Assembly (NCBI GenBank): GCA_959600835.1
Contig: CAUGNQ010000016.1
Location: 1-38,064, forward strand
Reading direction: 5' to 3'
DNA length: 38,064 nucleotides
Origin: an uncultured Collinsella sp.
GTDB taxonomy: Bacteria; Actinomycetota; Coriobacteriia; Coriobacteriales; Coriobacteriaceae
Shown: positions 32,268-38,064 of the stretch, piece after piece
How the letters are laid out: each line of letters starts with the position of its first letter
Numbering within the stretch: position 1 is the first letter of the stretch
The notes under the pieces: generated by a model
The model's database searches: none
The model's input: only the letters and a program-made list of their open reading frames with translations
What the model was told of the DNA's origin: nothing
Translations under genes and position numbers: made by a program

Positions 32268-35200
32268 CTAGCGCTTCTTTGGGATTGACCTAAGGCGAGC
32301 GAACCATAGGGCTGCGGCACCCGAGGTCAGGAGCGCGGTGATGCAAGCGGCGATGGGAGCTGATCCTGTTGCCGGTAGGTCCTGCGGTAGGGTACAGCGT
32401 TGAATGACACGGTCCTCGTCATGTGACTCAAGTTTATCGCCGCCGCCGTTGCGGCAAAGATCGACGCGTGCGCTGTTGGTGAGTGCAGTTTGGGGTGTGT
32501 AAGCCGACGTTGCCTGCATGTTCACGACTGCGCCCCGAGCATCTGTGCCAAGGATTGCTTTGGCATCGTCAAGGTCGTCGTGCTCATCTTTGAGATCATC
32601 GCGGGTCCAAGAATCCGTATCGCTTCGAGTCGTAAAGTCGGCGGCTACCGCACCGTATTCAATGCGAATGCCCGTTACGACGGTATTGGATGCAAGGTCG
32701 AGTTCTTTCGCCTCGAGTGTGGCGGATTCCGTGGTCGAGACATCCGCCTTCCAGAGGTGCCAGCCGTCGTAATCGACGAGGCGGCAATCTTCACCCAGAC
32801 TCTCTTTTACTTCGTCGGACTCAAGCCAAGGATTTTCGTGCCCATCGTCAAGCGTCGCGTTTGCCGGCTCATCGACGTCTGTCGAGTCCAACGGCGTCGT
32901 GCGATACCACACGTTGCACAGACCGTTGAGGTCGCCGATGGCGACGGGGGTTTCGATTGAGACGAATCTCGCCGTATCGTCCTCGGCACACTCAAGATCA
33001 TCGGTAATTGTGAACTCATCAACCCAGGTAGCTGAATCGTTTCGAGCGTCGATGGTATAGGAGAAAAGACCGTCCGTATTGGTTTGCGTTGCGGCGCGAT
33101 TTTTACCATCGCCGTTGGCCAGCAGACCCTTCCCGATAGGTTGGACAAGCTCCTGACGCTTGTCGACCTGTCCTTTGATCTCGATGGGCGCATCCTTCAT
33201 CGCGACGGATTGGACTTCTCCCGTATCCTTTATTTCAAACGTTATCTCCTCGGCAAGGTCATAGGTCCGCGGAGACATCATTTCGCGCAACGAGTAGGTG
33301 CCGGGTGCAAGATGTTCGACGCGGTGCGGCTTGTCGGATGAGGTCCAGGAGTCTATTTCGGTTTTATCGGGACCATATAAGGTGAGTTGTGCGCCTTTCA
33401 CTTCCTGCTCTCCGCTTGCATCGACCTTGGAGATACCAACCTTGGTGTAATTGTCGGATACGTTAAGCCGTGCTTCTACAACGGGTGTTTTCTGGTCGGC
33501 ATAAGCGAGGTCTACGATATGGGGCGTCCGGTCGAGTAAGAAGCCTGCCGGCGCTTGAGTCTCGACAACCTCGTAGCGTGCGGTGCCAGATCCCAGCGGG
33601 AGGTCGTCCACGCGTGCTTCTCCAGTTTCATCCGTTGTGACGGTAGCGACAGTCTCACCGTCGAGCGCGGCAATGCTACCGTCGGGGCGCACGATATCAC
33701 CCGAGGCACGGATCTCAAAGATGGCGCCCGCGAGGCTGCTGCCGTCTACGACATCGGTTTTAACGATCCTGATGTTTCCGGTCGCGGCGTGGTCATAATA
33801 CGAGGCGATTACAACGGGCGTTAGGTTCATGTCGGCGGGTATGTTTACCTCGATCTCTTTGCCGACAAGATAGGGCTCTTTGGCCGAGGTTTCGCGTACA
33901 TAATAGGTGCCCGGCACGAGCGATTCGGGCAGTGTGACGGTCCCGGTCGCGTCAGTCGTAAAGGTGTCCATTACGTTATGTGCTGGATGCCAGCAAGTTT
34001 GTGAGACAGGTTTGTGATTGCTGTCGAGGAGTTGGAAGGTGAATCCGGCTAGGGGAACAGAAGCGCCTGTTTGGGCATCGCGTTTTACAATCTGGAGATG
34101 CGTCGACAGAGCGTGGTTGTCCACGATATATTGAAGCTCGGCGCCGTTGGAAATCTGATTGGCCTCGACGGTCCATTCCCCTGCACGTTTAAAACCCTCT
34201 GGGACGGTTTCCGGAACCTCACGAACGGTGTAGCCGGCGCGGTCGTATGGGATGGCTCCGTGGACACCGGCGGGTCGCTTGCCTGCGCCAAACCATGCTT
34301 CGGGCTGATCTTTGGTGGAGGCAAAGCCATAGATGTTTGTGGTCAGTGTGCCAACAACCTGCTGAGAGCTGTTGCTCACAACCTCAAAGACAACACCTCC
34401 CGCCGGCTGCTCCAAGCCGGATTGGTCGCTATTGCCGTAGTCCTTGAATTTGGAAATTTCAAGGTCAAATGCAATGGGGATATCGGAAACGCGAGATTCG
34501 ATCTCGACCACGCCTGAATCACCGAGCTGGTCGGCTCTAACGGTATAGGACCAGCTGTCGTTGGATGGCAGGTAGCCCTCGGGCGCCTTCGATTCATAGA
34601 TGGTAAAGGTTCCCAGGGGGACATCGGTGAGGGTAGCTCGACCGCTTTCATCGGTCCTGAGAGTTTGTGTCCATCCAGGGGTTGATTGCGATACGCACAC
34701 GAATTCTGCTCCTGCGAGCGAAGCCCCAACTTGGGGGCCTGCATTCGTTGCGGCGTCGAGCTTTACAATGCGCAAGGTAATGGTGCCGGGTTGTTCATCA
34801 ATGGTGACGTATCCGCCGTTATCCGTCGTGGTAAAGGCAATGTGATCGTGCCGGGGGATATAACCAGCTGGCGCTGTTGTCTCAACTAGGTAGTATGCCG
34901 TGTTGGGTAGGAGTGTTGCCTGCGCTCGACCGTTGCTGTCCATCTGGACGGTGCCGACACGCGCGCCGCTGGCGCTCTCAAAAACATCGAATGTTGCCCC
35001 GTCAAACTGATAAGTATTGTTTCCGCTGGTAATGGCAGCGTTTGCAGACTGCTTTTGGAAGGAAACAGAGACCGCCGGCAGTACATAGAGCATGTCTTGA
35101 CGTCTGCTGCCGCCCGATACGGTTCCTAGATAGCGCCGCGCGCGGTGCGGAGCGGCTTTGATGCTTCCTGATTTTGCGCTGTCGTGGAGCCACCGCGCAG

Positions 35201-35699
35201 CCGCCACGACTTCATTGTCGGCGGTAAAGTGCCCACTCTTGGTTTTGCCCTGAGCGGTCGTGTAGGAGTAGGTGCCGTCGACATGGGTAGTGCCGTTGAG
35301 CATCCATACGGCAAGCTGGGTGGCGGCGCGGGCGCGATCGGGTGAAAGATGGTAACCGCCAAACGACGTGGCGGTAGGATATCCGTGACAAACGATTGCC
35401 GCGAACTCGTCGTCGAGCCACACCCAGCCTTGATCAAAGTTGAGCCATGGACCGCCCGGCTTGGTGGGCCCGGGGCGTTCCTGGTTCATGCAGTAGGCAA
35501 TCGAGGCGTCTTGAGCTTCATACTTGCCGATGAAGAAGGGCCCACAATCATCGCTAATAGTACGGAAGCCGAGCTGGTCGTAGCCATCGACGGCAAATGC
35601 GGCTCCCGGTGCCAGGCAGCCGAACAGCAGGAAGAGGAGCAGGAGCAGCGGACCTGTTGCGATTGCGCTGTGGACAGAGTGCGTGGGTGCGTTGGACAT
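32268..35699 (-). CDS. Sortase-anchored surface adhesin with thioester domain and Cna-B repeats (1143 aa)
   Basis: A signal peptide (about residues 1-36) precedes a probable thioester domain. Its YCMN holds Cys70 and TQLAVW holds Gln128, the pair that forms an internal Cys-Gln thioester able to bond covalently to host amines in related Gram-positive adhesins. About six SpaA/Cna-B repeats follow, each with a VK(x)D-type strand (IVKLDA, IVKRDA, IVKTDV, ISKVDA) and a Glu motif (YLVETTAPAGY, IYESKAPEGY, VVETQAPAGF), the usual isopeptide pattern. Next come a more divergent acidic domain, the sortase motif LPATG at about 1108-1112, a hydrophobic helix and the basic tail PKKR. AAGGAG precedes the ATG. 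No sortase gene is in the window. Confidence 0.88.
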   Translation of the reverse strand: MSNAPTHSVHSAIATGPLLLLLFLLFGCLAPGAAFAVDGYDQLGFRTISDDCGPFFIGKYEAQDASIAYCMNQERPGPTKPGGPWLNFDQGWVWLDDEFAAIVCHGYPTATSFGGYHLSPDRARAATQLAVWMLNGTTHVDGTYSYTTAQGKTKSGHFTADNEVVAAARWLHDSAKSGSIKAAPHRARRYLGTVSGGSRRQDMLYVLPAVSVSFQKQSANAAITSGNNTYQFDGATFDVFESASGARVGTVQMDSNGRAQATLLPNTAYYLVETTAPAGYIPRHDHIAFTTTDNGGYVTIDEQPGTITLRIVKLDAATNAGPQVGASLAGAEFVCVSQSTPGWTQTLRTDESGRATLTDVPLGTFTIYESKAPEGYLPSNDSWSYTVRADQLGDSGVVEIESRVSDIPIAFDLEISKFKDYGNSDQSGLEQPAGGVVFEVVSNSSQQVVGTLTTNIYGFASTKDQPEAWFGAGKRPAGVHGAIPYDRAGYTVREVPETVPEGFKRAGEWTVEANQISNGAELQYIVDNHALSTHLQIVKRDAQTGASVPLAGFTFQLLDSNHKPVSQTCWHPAHNVMDTFTTDATGTVTLPESLVPGTYYVRETSAKEPYLVGKEIEVNIPADMNLTPVVIASYYDHAATGNIRIVKTDVVDGSSLAGAIFEIRASGDIVRPDGSIAALDGETVATVTTDETGEARVDDLPLGSGTARYEVVETQAPAGFLLDRTPHIVDLAYADQKTPVVEARLNVSDNYTKVGISKVDASGEQEVKGAQLTLYGPDKTEIDSWTSSDKPHRVEHLAPGTYSLREMMSPRTYDLAEEITFEIKDTGEVQSVAMKDAPIEIKGQVDKRQELVQPIGKGLLANGDGKNRAATQTNTDGLFSYTIDARNDSATWVDEFTITDDLECAEDDTARFVSIETPVAIGDLNGLCNVWYRTTPLDSTDVDEPANATLDDGHENPWLESDEVKESLGEDCRLVDYDGWHLWKADVSTTESATLEAKELDLASNTVVTGIRIEYGAVAADFTTRSDTDSWTRDDLKDEHDDLDDAKAILGTDARGAVVNMQATSAYTPQTALTNSARVDLCRNGGGDKLESHDEDRVIQRCTLPQDLPATGSAPIAACITALLTSGAAALWFARLRSIPKKR

Positions 35700-35953
35700 G
35701 GCTGCTCCTTATCCCTCGTGCGCCGCATGGGGAGGTTGCGACGCGTAGGATGAGGCTACCCCCGAGGTTCATGCGGGTAAGTACCGGAGCCTGACCAAAA
35801 GCTTGCCCAATTCCTGACAAATTGAGCTCAAATACAACAATCAGGCAAAAGCGCAGGTAGAAGATAAGGAGAACAGGAGGCCAAAGGTCCTCATCTCCAC
35901 AATTGATGCGATTTTCAAACGAATCTCCACAGCTAAAACAAGCATCGCCACCC
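35700..35953. other. Intergenic region between the adhesin and tRNA-Gly
   Basis: No gene is seen. It should hold the adhesin promoter on the minus strand, but no convincing -35/-10 pair was found. An AT-richer patch spans about 35810-35870. Confidence 0.5.
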
Positions 35954-35983
35954 TTGTATCGAACAAGACAACCGCGTTATACT
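35954..35983 (+). promoter_or_regulatory. Promoter of tRNA-Gly
   Basis: TATACT at 35978-35983 lies 14 bases before the tRNA, with a partial -35 TTGTAT at 35954-35959 (18-base spacing). Confidence 0.6.
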
Positions 35984-35996
35984 AGCCAACACACAA

Positions 35997-36071
35997 GCGG
36001 GCATCGCCAAGTGGTAAGGCATCAGCTTCCCAAGCTGACACTCGCGGGTTCGAGTCCCGTTGCCCGCTCCA
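35997..36071 (+). tRNA. tRNA-Gly (anticodon CCC), CCA encoded
   Basis: A complete cloverleaf folds. The acceptor stem is GCGGGCA/TGCCCGC, the D-stem GCC/GGC, and the anticodon stem TCAGC/GCTGA with loop TTCCCAA (anticodon CCC, reading GGG). The variable loop has 5 bases, the T-arm is GCGGG-TTCGAGT-CCCGT, the discriminator is T, and the encoded CCA ends at 36071. The mature body is 72 nt (35997-36068). The last 18 bases with CCA are copied twice downstream. Confidence 0.97.
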
Positions 36072-36081
36072 TTCGAATTTC

Positions 36082-36115
36082 AGGCACGGTAACGTTTCGT
36101 TACTGTGCCTTTTTC
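36082..36115 (+). terminator. Terminator of tRNA-Gly
   Basis: AGGCACGGTAACG and CGTTACTGTGCCT form a 13-position stem (one G-T pair) around a 3-base loop, with a T-run at 36110-36115. Confidence 0.88.
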
Positions 36116-36203
36116 AATAAAGTGCCGGGACTCGAACCCGACAGGGTGCGAGCGTTAAATAAACGCGAAGCGTTTATAGCGAGCAGGCAAGGTCGCCGAT
36201 AGG

Positions 36204-36262
36204 CGACCGCAGCCGGTGCGGATTTGCGAAGCAAATACGCGGACGTCCCGTTGCCCGCTCCA
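36204..36262 (+). repeat. 59-bp direct repeat ending in the tRNA-Gly 3' end, copy 1
   Basis: It is identical over 59 bp to 36335-36393. Its last 18 bases (GTCCCGTTGCCCGCTCCA) equal 36054-36071, the 3' end of tRNA-Gly including CCA. It contains two short hairpins and the palindrome GGACGTCC. Confidence 0.9.
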
Positions 36263-36334
36263 TCGAGCGCGGGAGACCTTGGGACGGCCAATTCAACAAA
36301 GTCTTCCCCATCGTCTCCGTGAATCCGAGGAGAT

Positions 36335-36393
36335 CGACCGCAGCCGGTGCGGATTTGCGAAGCAAATACGCGGACGTCCCGTTGCCCGCTCCA
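36335..36393 (+). repeat. 59-bp direct repeat ending in the tRNA-Gly 3' end, copy 2
   Basis: This is a perfect second copy, 131 bp from the first. Repeated tRNA 3' ends beside a tRNA gene are the classic footprint of site-specific integration, but the intervals are far too short for intact elements and no integrase is present. Confidence 0.9.
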
Positions 36394-36495
36394 ATTCCAA
36401 AATGTTAGGTTCATGCCTGCTGCCCATACTTGCACCTGCGCACGGTACAATGGTTGGGTTACGACCAACGTGCCAATAACCAAAAAGGAGCCGCT

Positions 36496-37839
36496 ATGAT
36501 CGATCGCTATACCCGCCCGGAGATGGGACACATCTTCTCCCTCGAGAACAAGTACGCCATTTGGCAGGAGATCGAGGTTCTGGCCTGCGAGGCCCAGGCG
36601 GAGCTCGGTAAGATCGGTATTTCCAAAGACGAGGCCCAGTGGATCCGCGATCATGCCAACTTTGAGAAGGCAAAGGTCGACGAGATCGAGGAAGTCACGC
36701 GCCACGACGTTATTGCCTTCCTGACCAACATGAAGGAGTACATCGACGCCGATGTTCCCGAGGGCGACCCCAAGCCCAGCCGCTGGGTTCACTATGGCAT
36801 GACCAGCTCCGATCTGGGCGATACGGCTCTGTGCTACCAGCTCACCCAGGCCTGCGATCTGATCATCGAGGACGTCAAGAAGCTCGGCGAGATCTGCAAG
36901 CGCCGCGCCTTCGAGGAGCGCAACACGCTTTGCGCTGGCCGCACCCATGGCATCCACGCCGAGCCGATGACCTTCGGCATGAAGTTTGGCTCTTGGGCCT
37001 GGGAGCTCAAGCGCGATCTGGATCGTCTTGAGGACGCCCGCAAGAACGTTGCCTTCGGTGCCATCTCGGGCGCTGTCGGCACGTACAGCTCCATCGAGCC
37101 GTTTGTCGAGGAATATGTCTGCGAGCACCTGGGTCTGGTCCACGACCCGTTGTCCACGCAGGTCATCTCCCGCGACCATCACGCCTACCTCGCCGGCGTC
37201 CTCGCCACCACGGCGGCCACCTGCGAGCGCATCGCTACCGAGGTCCGCAATCTGCAGAAGACCGATACGCTTGAGGCCGAGGAGCCGTTCCGCAAGGGTC
37301 AAAAGGGCAGCTCCGCCATGCCGCACAAGCGCAACCCGATCACCATGGAGAAGGTCTGTGGCCTGTCGCGCATCGTGAAGTCCAATGCCCAGGTCGCCTT
37401 CGACAATGTCGCCCTGTGGCACGAGCGAGACATTTCGCACTCCTCTGCCGAGCGCGTCGCCCAGGCCGATAGCTTTATCGCACTCGACCACATGTTCCAG
37501 TGTCTCATTCGCGTTATCGACGGCCTGCAGCTGTATCCGGCTCGCATGATGGCCAACCTCAACAAGACTCGCGGTCTCATCTTCTCCTCCAAGGTCCTGC
37601 TGGCCCTCGTCGATACGGGTATCACCCGCGAAGATGCCTATGCGATCGTGCAGGAAAACGCCATGGCTACCTGGCACGAGGTGCAGGATTGCGTCTCCGG
37701 TCCCACCTTTAAGGAGCGTCTCGAGGCTGATCCGCGCTGCACCGTCAGCCAGGAGAAGCTCGACGAGATCTTTGATCCGTGGGACTTCCTCACCCGCATC
37801 GACACGGTCTTCGATCGCCTGGAGCAGCTCGAGTTCTAA
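36496..37839 (+). CDS. purB: Adenylosuccinate lyase (447 aa)
   Basis: This catalyses two fumarate-releasing steps of purine synthesis, splitting SAICAR and adenylosuccinate. The superfamily signature is GSSAMPHKRNP, with the catalytic Ser on this flexible loop, and other conserved parts are HYGMTSSDLGDT and GRTHGIHAEP. The length is normal for a bacterial PurB of the Bacillus/Thermotoga type. The ATG at 36496 has AAAGGAG five bases upstream; the in-frame ATG at 36430 lies in leader sequence and is rejected. It stands alone, without other pur genes nearby. Confidence 0.96.
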   Translation: MIDRYTRPEMGHIFSLENKYAIWQEIEVLACEAQAELGKIGISKDEAQWIRDHANFEKAKVDEIEEVTRHDVIAFLTNMKEYIDADVPEGDPKPSRWVHYGMTSSDLGDTALCYQLTQACDLIIEDVKKLGEICKRRAFEERNTLCAGRTHGIHAEPMTFGMKFGSWAWELKRDLDRLEDARKNVAFGAISGAVGTYSSIEPFVEEYVCEHLGLVHDPLSTQVISRDHHAYLAGVLATTAATCERIATEVRNLQKTDTLEAEEPFRKGQKGSSAMPHKRNPITMEKVCGLSRIVKSNAQVAFDNVALWHERDISHSSAERVAQADSFIALDHMFQCLIRVIDGLQLYPARMMANLNKTRGLIFSSKVLLALVDTGITREDAYAIVQENAMATWHEVQDCVSGPTFKERLEADPRCTVSQEKLDEIFDPWDFLTRIDTVFDRLEQLEF

Positions 37840-37873
37840 CTGATCGATTGGGGACGAAGTCAAACCGATCAGT
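37839..37873 (+). other. Hairpin at the purB stop
   Basis: ACTGATCG and CGATCAGT form an 8-bp perfect stem around a 19-base loop, beginning at the last base of the purB stop codon. Only TTTAC follows, so it is a weak terminator; it may protect the 3' end of the mRNA. Confidence 0.4.
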
Positions 37874-37912
37874 TTACTTTCGGCCTCCGTTGAAGCTCGG
37901 CCTTTCAGCCCG

Positions 37913-37948
37913 AGCCCCGTTGGTAACGCGTTTATCAACGGGGCTTTT
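37913..37948 (+). terminator. Terminator downstream of purB
   Basis: AGCCCCGTTG and CAACGGGGCT form a 10-bp perfect stem with a 13-base loop, followed by TTTG. It lies about 75 bases past the purB stop. Confidence 0.75.
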
Positions 37949-38001
37949 GCGTGGGAGCGTCGGGAAAGTCACACTTCAGCGGATGATGGTATATTGCAGA
38001 A

Positions 38002-38064
38002 ATGTCGCTTGCCGTTAATTTGCCCCTTCTGGCAAACATTAGCTTGCAAGTGCTCGTTGGGGGG
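38002..38064 (+). CDS. Possible start of a further gene, cut by the window end
   Basis: An ATG at 38002 opens a frame that stays open for the remaining 21 codons (MSLAVNLPLLANISLQ at the start). A TATATT hexamer lies about 12 bases upstream and no ribosome binding site is seen, so either the message is leaderless or the frame is chance. Too little is visible for any family call. Confidence 0.2.
   Translation, partial: MSLAVNLPLLANISLQVLVGG

Larger units (their letters stand above)
36072..36495. other. Gene-free stretch with tRNA-tail repeats and short hairpins
   Basis: After the tRNA terminator the region holds an inverted 15-bp copy of the T-arm (36126-36140). Short perfect hairpins with 3-5 base loops follow: 36159-36177 (ATAAACGC-GAA-GCGTTTAT), 36191-36208 (GGTCGCC/GGCGACC), 36207-36221 and 36222-36236 (ATTTGC-GAA-GCAAAT). 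Two copies of a 59-bp repeat end in the tRNA 3' sequence. The purB leader begins after about 36394, with a possible -10 TACAAT at 36446-36451 lacking a good -35. Confidence 0.6.

Noticed and set aside
36123..36200. Second tRNA gene on the minus strand
   Set aside because: Only a T-arm-like segment is present; no anticodon arm, D-arm or matching acceptor stem can be folded around it.
36204..36393. CRISPR array
   Set aside because: There are only two 59-bp copies, 131 bp apart, with no regular spacers and no cas genes; they are tied to the tRNA 3' end instead.
36100..37938. 612-codon minus-strand open frame opposite purB
   Set aside because: purB on the other strand is unmistakable; this frame is a by-product of its codon usage and runs through the tRNA-tail repeats.

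Overview
This window is the replication-origin segment of an actinobacterial chromosome, most likely from the class Coriobacteriia and plausibly Collinsella or a close relative. That placement is inference. It rests on the dnaA-dnaN-recF-DUF721-gyrB-gyrA block facing away from rpmH-rnpA-yidD-yidC-jag, paired PafB/PafC-like WYL regulators, high GC with heavy use of GTG starts, and a large sortase-anchored surface protein. No 16S rRNA gene is present to confirm it.

Left arm, all on the minus strand: a two-gene Eco57I-like type IIG restriction-modification system (205-4802); gyrA and gyrB (5095-9881); a DciA-like DUF721 gene, recF and dnaN (9987-12756); a probable oriC with DnaA boxes, a five-unit DnaA-trio and an AT-rich tract (12757-12994); dnaA (12995-14719); and, just upstream of dnaA, an unusual 450-residue protein with a GHKL ATPase fold, a Gln/Tyr/Pro-rich prion-like linker and a C-terminal winged helix (14735-16087). 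A second cluster of DnaA-box-like sites (about 16100-16240) separates this arm from rpmH, so the origin looks bipartite around the dnaA transcription unit.

Right arm, mostly on the plus strand: rpmH-rnpA-yidD-yidC-khpB, closed by a strong terminator; then rsmG, three perfect parS sites spaced exactly 39 bp apart, parA, parB and a small membrane protein. These carry out ribosome and RNase P biogenesis, membrane protein insertion, and origin segregation. rlmN (minus) is divergent from ddl and an exonuclease-DinG helicase fusion (plus), which meets a pair of WYL regulators tail to tail. Next come a membrane-anchored, degenerate M28-peptidase-like protein split by a roughly 660-residue disordered insert, a small membrane protein, a thioester/Cna-B/LPATG surface adhesin (minus), tRNA-Gly(CCC) followed by an odd run of repeats that copy the tRNA 3' end, and purB.

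The least described element is the GHKL/prion-like/winged-helix gene upstream of dnaA between two DnaA-box clusters. It is a candidate regulator of replication initiation. Other points of interest are the noncanonical DnaA-box consensus (TTTTCAACA) together with an Asn in the DnaA recognition signature, the regular parS array, a Phe at the GyrA Ser83 position, and the tRNA-tail repeats.
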